Source of the DNA: Acetobacteraceae bacterium | GTDB taxonomy: Bacteria; Pseudomonadota; Alphaproteobacteria; Acetobacterales; Acetobacteraceae | Assembly: GCA_003164305.1 (NCBI GenBank) | Contig: PLSZ01000067.1 | Span: forward strand, 1 to 22,068 | Direction: 5' to 3' | Length of the DNA: 22,068 nt | Part shown: positions 1 to 7,534 of the stretch, in pieces | How positions within the stretch are numbered: the stretch's first letter is position 1 | Layout of the letters: every line of letters begins with the position of its first letter | Notes under the pieces: model-generated | Told to the model about the DNA's origin: nothing | The model's database searches: none | Seen by the model: only the letters and a program-made list of their open reading frames with translations | Translations under genes and position numbers: made by a program

Positions 1-299
1 TTGATCGTCAGGTCCTTCAATTCCGCCATTTGCGCCTCGGTCAGTAAGGCCGGATGTCCGCCGATCCGAATAGAGCAAAGCCCCGCCACGCCTTGCTCGT
101 TGTAGCGATGCACCCAGTCACGCGGGGTTTGCCGATCCATGCCGGTCTGGCGCGCGGCATTAAGCCGTGAGGTTCCCTCAAGCACCATCGCGATCGCCAG
201 AAGCCGCCGGGTCTTTGCCGCGTCATCGCTGTTCGCCGCCAACGCGCGAAGCTCCGCTGGCAGATGATCGGTGCGGGTGATTTTGACGGCGGCACTCAT
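1..299 (-). CDS. IS630-family transposase, N-terminal part (3' end outside window)
   Basis: The minus-strand frame opens at the ATG at 299-297 and stays open to the window edge, giving about 99 residues. The product starts MSAAVKITRTDHLPAELRAL and continues through a Lys-Thr-Arg-Arg-Leu-Leu-Ala-Ile helix and a segment with RLNAARQTGMDRQTPRDWVH followed by RYNEQGVAGL. This is the homeodomain-like helix-turn-helix typical of the N-terminus of IS630/Tc1-type transposases, which binds the element ends. The DDE catalytic domain would lie outside the window, so intactness cannot be judged. A perfect 7-bp palindrome (313-327) sits just upstream of the start and could belong to the element's promoter or end, but I could not define the terminal inverted repeat. 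Family assignment is from the sequence pattern; IS630 is more likely than a stand-alone regulator. Confidence 0.75.
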   Translation of the reverse strand, partial: MSAAVKITRTDHLPAELRALAANSDDAAKTRRLLAIAMVLEGTSRLNAARQTGMDRQTPRDWVHRYNEQGVAGLCSIRIGGHPALLTEAQMAELKDLTI

Positions 300-856
300 G
301 CGATCCTCCCAAGCGGCGAATCGCCGCGTCGGACGCAGCGAATCGTACTTCGCGCCGTTTGGGAATCGGGGGTACAGGGGAGAGTCGGGGTCAGGGGCCG
401 CTGGTATTACACGACCCATCCGGGGATGACCGGTCCTGGGCCCATCAGCAACAAAGTGGATGGCCTACAGGGGATCCCACGGGGGATCGCAGTGCGCTCC
501 GCGCAGGCCTTCACCCTCGGCGGCCTGCCGCTCGGCGTGCTCGACATCGCGGCCTGGGCGCGCGATCCCGCCGAGTTCGGTAAACGCGAAGACCGCGCCA
601 GCAAACCCATCGAAGACAAGGAAAGCCAAAAATGGCTGACCGCGCTGTAGCCCATCGCCGCCGCCGCCGCGCGCTGCCCCAACTCCCGCGTCGTCACGCT
701 GGCGGGTCGCGCGCGAGGCCGACATTTACGAATACCTGCTGGACGCCCATCAGCGCCGGCTGGAAACCGTGGTCCGGGCGAGGCACAAAGAGCGGCGGCT
801 GGACGGCGAGGTGCTGAAACTGCGGCCGCGCATGCTGGCGCGGCCACAAGCGGGAA

Positions 857-877
857 TCCTTGGGCTTGACCCGAGGA
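857..877. repeat. REP-like hairpin inside the transposase relic
   Basis: TCCTTGGG-CTTGA-CCCGAGGA forms an 8-bp stem (one G-U pair) around a 5-nt loop. It resembles one arm of the paired repeat at 3302-3380. In the transposase frame it reads Ile-Leu-Gly-Leu-Asp-Pro-Arg-Ile, an insertion between segments that are normally adjacent in IS4-group transposases. Confidence 0.55.
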
Positions 878-1381
878 TCGACCTGACGGTGCCCAGGCAT
901 GGCAAGGAGCTGGCCCGCCAGGCGAGCCTGAGCGTGCGCTTCGATACAGTGACGCTGAAGCCGGCTGGTGCACGTGCTGAGCCGTGAGGAAGCCCCGCCG
1001 CCCGGCGTCAAGGAACCGCTGGAATGGCTGTTGCTGAGCACCGCGCCACTCTCTGGCCTGACCGCGGCCAGGCGGTCGCCAGCCTGGCGGACGCCGTCGA
1101 GCGAACCCAATGCTATGCATGCCGCTGGGGCATCGAGGTGTTCCATCGCATCCTCAAAAGCGGCTGCCAGATCGAGGACCGCCAACTCGGCACGGCGGAC
1201 CGGCTGGTGGCCTGTCTCGCCATCGACGCAGTGGTGGCCTGGCGGATCCATCATCTCACCTACCGGTTAAACCGGTAGGCAGGCTCCTCTGGCCCGCGCG
1301 ACGCCGGATTTGCCTGCGATACGGTGTTCGAGGACGTCCTGTGGAAAGCCGTCATCGTGTTCCGGACGCGCAAGCCGTCAC

Positions 1382-1404
1382 CCCCCGGGTCAAGTACCCG
1401 GGGG
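1382..1404. repeat. Perfect 9-bp hairpin, REP-like, inside the transposase relic
   Basis: CCCCCGGGT-CAAGT-ACCCGGGGG is a perfect 9-bp inverted repeat with a 5-nt loop. It has the same GGGTC(A/G)AG core as the window's other REP-like units. It lies in the C-terminal transposase segment, between the KPSPP and QKPPSLREMIRM stretches, and looks like a small insertion. Confidence 0.6.
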
Positions 1405-1587
1405 CAGGCTCAGAAGCCGCCTTCGTTGCGCGAGATGATCCGTATGATCGCCGGCCTCGGCGGCTTCCTCGGCCGTAAATCCGACGGTGAGCCGGGCACC
1501 CAAACGCTCTGGCGCGGGCTGCAACGCGCCGACGATATCGCCATCGCGTTCCGTGGCTTCCGCGAGGCCTACACACTACCGGACTGA

Positions 1588-1849
1588 CAGCCGGGAACGC
1601 CGATCCGGGGCCAGCCAAACTCCGAAGTCGTTATCCTCTGGCAACACAAAACGATGCGAACAGCCGATTGTCCGATGCGGATTTGTGGGGAAAGATCAGG
1701 GTCAAGCCCGAGGATGACGATAGAATCCGGGTCGATGGCGAGGTCGGACCGCACCCGGCATTTATCAGGCGACAGATCGAAAACGTCAAGGTTCGTTGTC
1801 AGTCCGTCGCCCGAACTGTCAAGTCAACCTGACACAAGATCGCGCATCC
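1588..1849. other. Degenerate spacer between transposase relic and phytochrome relic
   Basis: No frame in this stretch gives a recognisable protein on either strand. It holds one REP-like unit (1694-1719). It is probably scrambled sequence left by deletions next to the insertion-sequence debris; I see no RNA gene or promoter I can defend. Confidence 0.4.
1694..1719. repeat. Single REP-like unit
   Basis: GATCAGGGTCAAGCCCGAGG followed by ATGACG matches the right arm of the paired element at 3354-3380 (GTCCCCGGGTCGAGCCCGGG followed by GATGACG) with several substitutions. It shares the GGGTC(A/G)AGCCC core and the ATGACG end. It lies in non-coding debris, the usual place for such repeats. Confidence 0.6.
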
Positions 1850-2094
1850 TTATCGCCGCGCGAGGCGTGCCACACGAGGTAGCCCAACATCACGGCCGTA
1901 CGGGCGACCGAGGCGCGCGGTTTCGTCGCACAGCCCGCGCAAAGTCGCGCTGGCGCTGGCCTGGACGATATCGCAATTCGGCTCCCGCACCAGGAGAAGC
2001 GCGCCGTGCGGGTGGATCGAACCGGCGAGATGGACCTGTTCGCGTTCGCGGTTCGACAGATCCGCCTGCCCGAAGGCCGGCGTCGTGACGAGCC
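1850..2094 (-). pseudogene. bphP: Bacteriophytochrome relic (N-terminal PAS fragment joined to a GAF fragment)
   Basis: The minus-strand frame from 2094 to the TAA at 1850 reads VTTPAFGQADLSNREREQVH, then LAGSIHPHGALLLVREPNCD and IVQASASA. This is the signature N-terminus of bacteriophytochromes, with the conserved HLAGSIxPHGALL stretch that begins the PAS domain. Family members have Cys in the (N/A)CERE motif, where biliverdin is covalently attached; here that position reads Arg (CGC for TGC). After IVQASASA the frame jumps to TLRGLCDETAR, which resembles the start of the GAF domain, so about 100 residues of the PAS domain appear deleted. The rest of GAF, PHY and the kinase module is absent. 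The upstream end joins directly to a ppsR relic. It is clearly non-functional; the N-terminal match is strong and the GAF match weaker. Confidence 0.8.
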
Positions 2095-2340
2095 CTGACG
2101 GCTCATCCCCAGAATTTCCGCCGCCGCTGTGCGATTGCCGTTGGCGAGATCAAGCGCCGCGACGCCGCGCCAGTCATCGACCGCTTCGTCGGAGACGGCG
2201 TTGGAGAGGCTGACATCCAGGATGACACCTTGCAGATCGAGCATCAGGGTGACGTCCGGCTGGGCGATATTGATGCCCGAAAGTGGCGCGAGAGTGAAAG
2301 TAACCTCCTGGAGACACCCAATCCCATATGCGGACATCAT
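2095..2340 (-). pseudogene. ppsR: PpsR/CrtJ photosynthesis repressor relic with the middle deleted
   Basis: The minus-strand frame from 2340 contains INIAQPDVTLMLDLQGVILD and VSLSNAVSDEAVDDWRG, which matches the N-terminal PAS-like region of PpsR/CrtJ. Immediately after DDWRG (about 2164) it continues as ALDLANGNRTAAAEILGMSR, which matches the C-terminal Fis-type helix-turn-helix of the same family. Family proteins run to about 460 residues, so roughly 330-380 residues were removed in frame. After SRQ (2095) the sequence passes straight into the bphP relic, losing the rest of the recognition helix. PpsR represses bch, crt and puf genes in purple bacteria and often sits beside bphP. A product of this fragment could not work as a repressor. 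Identification rests on two short matched blocks in the correct order. Confidence 0.72.
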
Positions 2341-2499
2341 GGCGCGGTTTACAATGATCGCGCAATGAATTGCCTGGAATTGAAGCGAAAATCGCGACCT
2401 ATGGCGGAAAATGGCGGCGGCGGGCGGTTGGTCCGGCGCCCGGGTCCGATTCCCAGGAAGGCGGGGCGGCCCAAGAGAGGCGACCAGAGGGGCCGTTCG

Positions 2500-3138
2500 T
2501 CAACCGGAGGATGCGACCGCTTCGGACAGGGCAATGTTGAGTTCAAAAGCGACCACCGCTTCCTCGGCCACCTGTTCTCGGTCGGCGACATGATGGCCGG
2601 CTTCGTCGAGGGCGGCACGCAGGTCCGCGACGAAAGCGCCCACTCGCGGCATGGTGGGGAACTCAGTGAAGGAGGTGGGGATGTCCGGGCCGAACTGACG
2701 CAGCAAATGCCGACGAATTACCTGGCCGCCGCTCAGATCGCCCAGATAGCGGGTGTACGCATGGGCCAGCAGCCGGTCGCCGGCCCCCGAGTCGGCCGAT
2801 TTGACCCGCTGAACGTATCCCTGGCCGGCCGGCAGAATGAAGACAGCGTCCGACACCGCCAGAGCGTCGAGATCCGCCGCGATCCGGCCGGCGCGATGCA
2901 AACGGCTGTCCGCCATCCAGGCGAAGCCCGGGCGGGCGCGGTGACGAAGCGCGGCCTGTTCCAGTTCCTGGTAGACCGGCAGGAGGTTGCGCAACCAGAG
3001 TGCATAGCGCGGCCGGGTTACGGTTCCGGCCAGGATGGCGGCGACGACACCGGACCGTTCGGCACGCGCGTGCGAGTCGGTGGTCCGCGCTCGGAGCAGT
3101 CCGGAGAGGCCGATCGAGGGCAAAGGTTGGTCGTTCAA
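2500..3138 (-). CDS. Heme oxygenase (biliverdin-forming, BphO/HmuO type)
   Basis: This 212-residue protein is predicted to cleave heme to biliverdin, CO and iron. It shows the heme oxygenase pattern: the proximal His in the helix RARTTDSHARAE (His23), LLPVYQELEQA (about 52-62), and the distal helix YLGDLSGGQ (131-139), whose glycines let heme and oxygen bind. Length fits the bacterial family. The start is taken as TTG (3138-3136) because an in-frame TGA lies just upstream and GGAG precedes it by about 8 bases. It is transcribed toward the ppsR and bphP relics, as in phototrophs where heme oxygenase supplies the phytochrome chromophore. With that phytochrome gutted, its remaining role may be heme iron recovery or supply of another bilin protein. 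The frame has no lesions. Confidence 0.9.
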   Translation of the reverse strand: MNDQPLPSIGLSGLLRARTTDSHARAERSGVVAAILAGTVTRPRYALWLRNLLPVYQELEQAALRHRARPGFAWMADSRLHRAGRIAADLDALAVSDAVFILPAGQGYVQRVKSADSGAGDRLLAHAYTRYLGDLSGGQVIRRHLLRQFGPDIPTSFTEFPTMPRVGAFVADLRAALDEAGHHVADREQVAEEAVVAFELNIALSEAVASSG

Positions 3139-3465
3139 GGATCAGGCTCCGGTAGACGCGGCCTGTCCGCGTAAGGTGAGATGACGCGGACGCGGCGGCG
3201 GGGCAATTAACTTTTTACCCATGACGGCGAGACTATCCCCCATGGTGGCGGCATCTGAGGCGACGCCCAACAATTATCGCGTCGGGTTACCGTCCTCCCC
3301 CCGTCATTCCCGGGCTCGACCCGGGGATCCATCCAGGCACCGTGCGGTGATTGGTCCCCGGGTCGAGCCCGGGGATGACGATACACGATGGTTCGTCAGA
3401 CGACTCGTTTATTTTCGGCCGTCGCCTTAGACTTGTGCCCGAACCGCGGAGACAAGGCGAAGAGC
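3139..3465. other. Divergent intergenic region with paired REP element
   Basis: This 327-base gap separates the minus-strand heme oxygenase from the plus-strand DUF35 gene. Its main content is the inverted REP pair at 3302-3380. Promoters for both flanking genes should lie here, but I found no convincing -35/-10 pair, no TGT-N12-ACA PpsR-type operator and no riboswitch-like structure. Confidence 0.5.
3302..3380. repeat. Paired inverted REP element (BIME-like)
   Basis: Left arm 3302-3328 (CGTCATTCCCGGGCTCGACC followed by CGGGGAT) is the near-perfect reverse complement of right arm 3354-3380 (GTCCCCGGGTCGAGCCCGGG followed by GATGACG), with about 25 bases between. Each arm is itself palindromic around GGGTCGAGCCC, so the whole can fold into nested hairpins. 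This repeat type is common in intergenic DNA of Alphaproteobacteria. A single arm resembles the isolated units at 857, 1382 and 1694. Confidence 0.85.
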
Positions 3466-3894
3466 ATGAGCGACTGGAGCAACGTCACCCGCCCCATTCC
3501 TGTTCCTAACGAATGGACCAAACCATTCTGGGACGCGGCCAACCGGCACGTTCTGGAGCTGCAACGCTGCCAGAGTTGCGGCCACTTTCAGCATCCGCCG
3601 TACGCGACCTGCGTCCAGTGCATCGGCACCGACCTGAAGTTCGAGCCGGTGGGCGGCGGCGGCACGATCTATGCCTACACCATCATGTATCATACCGGCG
3701 ACAAACGTTTCGCCTCCGCCGTGCCGTACGCGAGCATCATCGTCGAACTGGACGCGGCGCCGGGCGCGTTGCTCGCCGGCAACCTGCTGGACGCGGAATA
3801 CACCGAGGCGAAGGTCGGGCGCCGGGTCGAGGTGATCTTCGAGAAACTCAACGACGATATCACGCTGCCGCAGTTTCGTCTCGCGCGCGGTTGA
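3466..3894 (+). CDS. DUF35 zinc-ribbon/OB-fold acyl-CoA-binding partner protein
   Basis: This 142-residue protein has an N-terminal rubredoxin-like zinc ribbon (Cys35-x2-Cys38 and Cys49-x2-Cys52 in RCQSCGHFQHPPYATCVQC) followed by an OB-fold domain beginning near GGGGTIYAYTIMY and ending at VIFEKLNDDITLPQF. Proteins of this family pair with thiolase-fold enzymes and help hold the acyl-CoA substrate; in the Ltp2-type steroid aldolases both partners are needed. The start at 3466 gives the usual N-terminal helix; an upstream in-frame ATG at 3388 would add 26 residues of REP-flank sequence without family character. The next gene, a thiolase-like protein, begins 14 bases after the stop, which supports a complex of the two. 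Confidence 0.9.
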   Translation: MSDWSNVTRPIPVPNEWTKPFWDAANRHVLELQRCQSCGHFQHPPYATCVQCIGTDLKFEPVGGGGTIYAYTIMYHTGDKRFASAVPYASIIVELDAAPGALLAGNLLDAEYTEAKVGRRVEVIFEKLNDDITLPQFRLARG

Positions 3895-3908
3895 GGGAGA
3901 AAAATCGC

Positions 3909-5093
3909 ATGTGGGACAATCGGTGCAAGATCGCCGTCAGCGGCGTGGGATATTCCAGGGTGTCTCGGATGGCCGACATTCCGCTGGCCGCGCACGCGCT
4001 GGAGGCGGTAAAGGGCGCGGTCGCGGATTCCGGCCTGAAGATGGACGATATCGACGGACTGGCGACCTATCCGGAGTTGCCGGCGACGGGGCACGCCGAA
4101 GTCGACGGGATTTCCGTTGTGTCGGTCAACTGCATGATGGCGATGCTGAAGTTGCCAGCGCTGACCTGGCACATTCAGGTGGGGACGACGAATATCGGCG
4201 GCGCGGTGCAGCAGGCGGTGAACGCCTTGCTGGCGGGCGTGTGCAAATACGCGGTGGTGTGGCGGGCGATGCATAACCCGCGCGGGACGTATCAGAATTT
4301 GCCGGGCGCGTACGCCGCCGGCGCCACTCAGTTCACGGCGCCGTATGGGTTCGGCGGGCCCGGCCAGGGGATGGCGGTGGCGTACACGCGATGGCTGGAA
4401 AAGAACGGGCAGACCCGCGACAAGATGGCGACCCTGGCGGTGACGCAGCGCAAGCACACGCAGCACAATCCGCACGCGTATTTTTACGGCACGCCGTTGA
4501 CCCGGGAGGATTATTTCGCTTCGCGGATGGTGGCGTACCCGTTCTGTCTGTTCGATTGCGACATTCCGGTGCAGGGCGCGGTCGCTATCGTGCTGACGAC
4601 GGCGGATCGGGCGCGGGACTTAAAACCGACGCCCGCGTATATCGCGGGTTATGGACAACGGCTGCACTTCGAGACGGCGGGACGGATCGGCAGCCTGTCG
4701 AGCTATATGGAGGGCGGCGGTTCGTCGGCGAAACTGACCTGGGAGCGGTCGGGCTTCAGTCCGCGGGATATCGACGTGGCGCAGATCTATGACGGGTTCT
4801 CGGCGTCGGTGATCTACGGGTTGGAATCGTACGGGTTTTGCAAGGAAGGCGAGGCGCTGGATTTCATCCAGGACGGGCGCATCGAACTGGATGGGGAATT
4901 GCCGTTGAACACGTTTGGCGGTTCGCTGGGGACCGGACGCATCCACGGGCTGTGGCACATCATCGAGGGCGCGTTGCAGGCGTCCGGGCGCGCGGGTTCT
5001 CGGCAGGTGAAGGACGCGAATGTCTCGTTCGTTGGGGCGAGCGCGCCGATCGTCACGGGAACGACGTTTATTTTCGTCAGGGAACCGTATTGA
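3909..5093 (+). CDS. Thiolase-fold (SCP2/Ltp2-like) aldolase or lyase subunit
   Basis: This 394-residue protein belongs to the SCP2-thiolase-like (lipid-transfer protein) group. N-terminal landmarks are KIAVSGVGYSRVSR, AVADSGLKMDDIDGLATYP and IGGAVQQAVNALLAG; C-terminal landmarks are DIDVAQIYDGFSASVIYGLE, LPLNTFGGSLGTGRIHG and ANVSFVGAS. The Cys nucleophile of true thiolases is absent: the equivalent stretch is HIQVGTTNIGGAV. That points to a retro-aldol or related C-C lyase, as in Ltp2/DUF35 complexes, with the Tyr in QIYDGF (about residue 294) a likely catalytic residue. The second conserved position of that group reads Arg in GTGRIHG, so the chemistry may differ. A strong GAGGGAGA site precedes the ATG and the gene follows its DUF35 partner closely. 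The substrate is unknown. Confidence 0.85.
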   Translation: MWDNRCKIAVSGVGYSRVSRMADIPLAAHALEAVKGAVADSGLKMDDIDGLATYPELPATGHAEVDGISVVSVNCMMAMLKLPALTWHIQVGTTNIGGAVQQAVNALLAGVCKYAVVWRAMHNPRGTYQNLPGAYAAGATQFTAPYGFGGPGQGMAVAYTRWLEKNGQTRDKMATLAVTQRKHTQHNPHAYFYGTPLTREDYFASRMVAYPFCLFDCDIPVQGAVAIVLTTADRARDLKPTPAYIAGYGQRLHFETAGRIGSLSSYMEGGGSSAKLTWERSGFSPRDIDVAQIYDGFSASVIYGLESYGFCKEGEALDFIQDGRIELDGELPLNTFGGSLGTGRIHGLWHIIEGALQASGRAGSRQVKDANVSFVGASAPIVTGTTFIFVREPY

Positions 5094-5228
5094 GGGGCGC
5101 GGGCGGCGGTCGCTAACCAATCAGAGCCTTCAACTGTTGATACATGAGGGAACCAGACTGTTCTCCCGGCATTGGACTTTCGCCCCAGAGGACACGACGT
5201 TATCAGGGCGGACGCAGTGGGGAAAATC

Positions 5229-6224
5229 ATGAAAGTCGGCATTTTGCAGTTTTTCGGGTGGCGCGACCGGTCCGTGCCACTCAATTCGGTTTACGAAACG
5301 GCGCTCGAGCGGTTTTCCATCATGGACCAGACCGGCTACGACGCCGTCTGGCTCGCCGAGCACCACTTTTCCAGTTTTTCCGTGTGCCCGTCGGTGCACA
5401 TGATGGGGACCATGGCGGCGGCGCGGACCAAACGACTGCGCATCGGCACGGCCGTGTCGCTGGCGCCGTTTTATAACCCGCTGCGGTTGGCGGAAGAAGT
5501 GGCGCTGCTGGACGTTCTGTCCGGCGGCCGGGTCAACTGGGGCGCGGGCCGCGGCTTCGAACGCAGTGAGTTCGCGGCGTTCGGCATCCCCGGCGAGGAA
5601 AGCGCGCCGCGGTTCCATGAGACCGTCGATATCGTGCTGAAAGCCTGGACCAATCAGCGGCTGTCGTACCAGGGGAAATTCTACCAATACGAGAACGTCG
5701 AGGTGCTGCCGAAGCCGTTCCAGACGCCGCATCCGCCGGTTTGGATGGCCGCGTCGTCCATGACCGCGATTGATTGGGCGGCGGGACAGGGGCACTCGAT
5801 TTTGATGGATCCACACTCGTCGCGCGCCGACCTGATCCGCAAGCGCCGGCACTATGCGGCTAAGATGGCCGAGGCTGGGTTCAGCGATGCCGGCCGCGAC
5901 ATTCCGATGTCGCGCCTGGTCGCGGTCGATGAGACGGCGGAAAAGGCGCGCGCGGTCGCGCGGCGCGTGGCGGAGTGGACGATCGCGTCTTATGTGGGTC
6001 CGAAGCACGCGAACCTGCGGCAGGAGGCGCGGGATTTCGGCGGCAAGGATCCGGTCGAATTTTATTTGGATGATGTGATGATCCACGGCACGGCGGAAAG
6101 CGTGGCCGATCAGATCCTGGCGTTTGGGGAACAGATCGGCATGACGTACTTAATGGCGGCGCCGATGAGCGGGCGGTCGTTTCGCTTGCTGACGGACCAG
6201 GTGTTGCCGCGCATCGCGGGGTGA
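5229..6224 (+). CDS. Luciferase-like (LLM class) flavin-dependent monooxygenase
   Basis: This is a 331-residue TIM-barrel protein of the bacterial luciferase-like family, which uses reduced FMN or F420 to insert oxygen into carbonyls or alkanes. Diagnostic stretches are YDAVWLAEHHFSSFSVCPS near residue 40, RLRIGTAVSLAPFYNPLRLA, the SGGRVNWGAGRGF loop near 100, and RFHETVDIVLKAWT. The length is normal. The chosen ATG at 5229 has GGGGA upstream and gives the canonical strand-1 start MKVGILQFF; a longer in-frame reading from 5172 adds sequence without family character. It follows the thiolase-like gene after 135 bases and precedes a CoA-transferase by 50, so it could be in the same unit. Oxygenation of a ketone or acyl-CoA intermediate is a reasonable but unproved role. 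Confidence 0.88.
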   Translation: MKVGILQFFGWRDRSVPLNSVYETALERFSIMDQTGYDAVWLAEHHFSSFSVCPSVHMMGTMAAARTKRLRIGTAVSLAPFYNPLRLAEEVALLDVLSGGRVNWGAGRGFERSEFAAFGIPGEESAPRFHETVDIVLKAWTNQRLSYQGKFYQYENVEVLPKPFQTPHPPVWMAASSMTAIDWAAGQGHSILMDPHSSRADLIRKRRHYAAKMAEAGFSDAGRDIPMSRLVAVDETAEKARAVARRVAEWTIASYVGPKHANLRQEARDFGGKDPVEFYLDDVMIHGTAESVADQILAFGEQIGMTYLMAAPMSGRSFRLLTDQVLPRIAG

Positions 6225-6274
6225 CCCGGTCGCGGTTTGGTTTAGACTGACGCGAAACCGACCGAGGAATCGCG

Positions 6275-7468
6275 ATGACCGAACCGACCGGGCCGCTGAA
6301 GGGCTTTCGTATTCTGGACCTGACGACCGTGCTGTTTGGCCCGTTCGGCACGCAGATTTTGGGCGACTGGGGCGCCGAGATCATCAAGATCGAGACGCTG
6401 ACCGGGGACACCTGGCGCAACTCCGGCCAGTTCCGCAATCGCGGCATGAGCGGACAGTTCATGGCGGCGAATCGCAACAAGCGCAGCCTGGCGCTGGACC
6501 TGAAGCATCCGGACGGCAAGGCGGTGCTGCGCCGGTTGATCCCGACGGCGGACGCTCTGGTCAGCAACATCCGGCCCGCCGGGCTTGGGCGGCTCGGCTT
6601 CAGTTATGACATTTGCAAGGAGCACAATCCGCGGCTTGTTTATGCCGTCGCCACCGGGTTCGGGCAGGATGGACCGTGGGCCGCCCGGCCGGCATTCGAT
6701 GAAATTATCCAGGCGGCATCAGGGTTCGCCTCGGCGATGGGCACGGATGAGGAGCCGGCGTTCGTGCCGAGTTTGATCGGTGATAAACTGTGCGGGATGG
6801 CGCTGACGTCGGCGGTGACGGCGGCGTTGCTGCATCGGGAGCGAACGGGTCAGGGGCAGATGGTGGAGGTGCCGATGCTGGAGACGCTGGCGGCGTTCAA
6901 CAGCATCGAGATGTTCGGCGGGCTGGCGTTCGTGCCGCCGATCGGGCCGTCCGGGTATAAACGGATGAAGGCGCGGCGGCCGGTGCGGACGAAGGATGGG
7001 TGGCTGACGATGCTGCCTTACTCGGGCGATAACTGGTGCGCGTTCTTCGAAGCGGTTGGGCATCCGGAATGTATTGACGAGTTCTCGGTTCGGGATCCGG
7101 TGTCGCGCGCGAGGAACATCGATAAGATCTACGACCGGATGCGGGATATCGCGCCGACCCGGACGACCGCGGAGTGGGAGACGTTGCTGCTGCGGATCGA
7201 CGTGCCGCATACCGCGTTCGCGAAGTTGTCGGAGGTGATGGAGCAACCGCATTTGAAGGCGGTGGGAATGTTTCCGGAACTGGATCATCCGACGGAGGGG
7301 AAGATCAGGCAGGCTCGGCCGCCGGCGCGGTTTTCCGAGACCCCGGCTGGGATCCACAGGTTGCCGCCGCGGCTGGGGGAGCATACGCGGGAGGTCCTGC
7401 GGGAGGTCGGATATGGCGACGGGGAGATTGAGCGACTGGTCGATGAGAAGGCGGTTGGGGCGGGGTAG
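6275..7468 (+). CDS. CaiB/BaiF family (class III) CoA-transferase
   Basis: This 397-residue protein has class III CoA-transferase features: LKGFRILDLTTVLFGPFGTQ at the N-terminus, the WGAEIIKIE strand, NRNKRSLALDLKHPDGK, the GFGQDGPWAARPAFD loop, and SLIGDKLCG, where Asp170 is the expected residue that forms the acyl-anhydride intermediate. The C-terminal domain contains RPVRTKDGWLTMLPYSGDNW. Such enzymes move CoA between carboxylic acids and activate a growth substrate. In this block it probably makes the acyl-CoA used by the DUF35/thiolase pair. The start is the ATG after GAGGAATCGCG. No lesion is visible. The donor and acceptor acids cannot be read from sequence. Confidence 0.92.
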   Translation: MTEPTGPLKGFRILDLTTVLFGPFGTQILGDWGAEIIKIETLTGDTWRNSGQFRNRGMSGQFMAANRNKRSLALDLKHPDGKAVLRRLIPTADALVSNIRPAGLGRLGFSYDICKEHNPRLVYAVATGFGQDGPWAARPAFDEIIQAASGFASAMGTDEEPAFVPSLIGDKLCGMALTSAVTAALLHRERTGQGQMVEVPMLETLAAFNSIEMFGGLAFVPPIGPSGYKRMKARRPVRTKDGWLTMLPYSGDNWCAFFEAVGHPECIDEFSVRDPVSRARNIDKIYDRMRDIAPTRTTAEWETLLLRIDVPHTAFAKLSEVMEQPHLKAVGMFPELDHPTEGKIRQARPPARFSETPAGIHRLPPRLGEHTREVLREVGYGDGEIERLVDEKAVGAG

Positions 7469-7534
7469 TGAGGGGTGAATCGCCACGATACGGCCGACGT
7501 GCGACGCTTGTGGTAGACCTCAATGGGGACGCCC

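Larger units (their letters stand above)
390..1587 (+). pseudogene. Decayed IS4-family (Tn5-like) transposase
   Basis: Pieces of one transposase occur in the right order but in different frames. They are: YYTTHPGMTGPGPISNK (about 403-455); LGVLDIAAWARDPAEFGK and KESQKWLTAL (up to the TAG at 648-650); READIYEYLLDAHQ (about 710-755); VPRHGKELARQASLSVRF (to about 960); WLLLSTAPLSGL; RWGIEVFHRILKSGCQIEDR with QLGTADRLVACLAIDAVVAW (to the TAG at 1276-1278); and GGFLGRKSDGEPGTQTLWRG ending at 1587. These match the catalytic core and C-terminus of IS4-group transposases, including the YREK-like region around the FHRILKSG segment. At least one nonsense codon and three or four frameshifts disable it, and the N-terminal DNA-binding part is missing. 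Two REP-like hairpins (857-877, 1382-1404) interrupt places where the family is normally continuous. It is a dead element. Confidence 0.85.

Noticed and set aside
407..1120. 237-codon minus-strand frame
   Set aside because: It is opposite the transposase relic, with Pro/Arg/Ala-rich low-complexity sequence and no recognisable domain.
2230..3174. 314-codon open frame on the plus strand
   Set aside because: It lies opposite the heme oxygenase and gives Arg/Gly-rich sequence with no family features. The minus strand has the real motif set.
3388..3465. Upstream start for the DUF35 gene
   Set aside because: The extra 26 residues come from REP-flank sequence. The ATG at 3466 begins the family's normal N-terminus.
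3139..3465. PpsR-type operator (TGT-N12-ACA) upstream of the heme oxygenase
   Set aside because: The nearest TGT...ACA pair I found has the wrong spacing (15), so no site is claimed.
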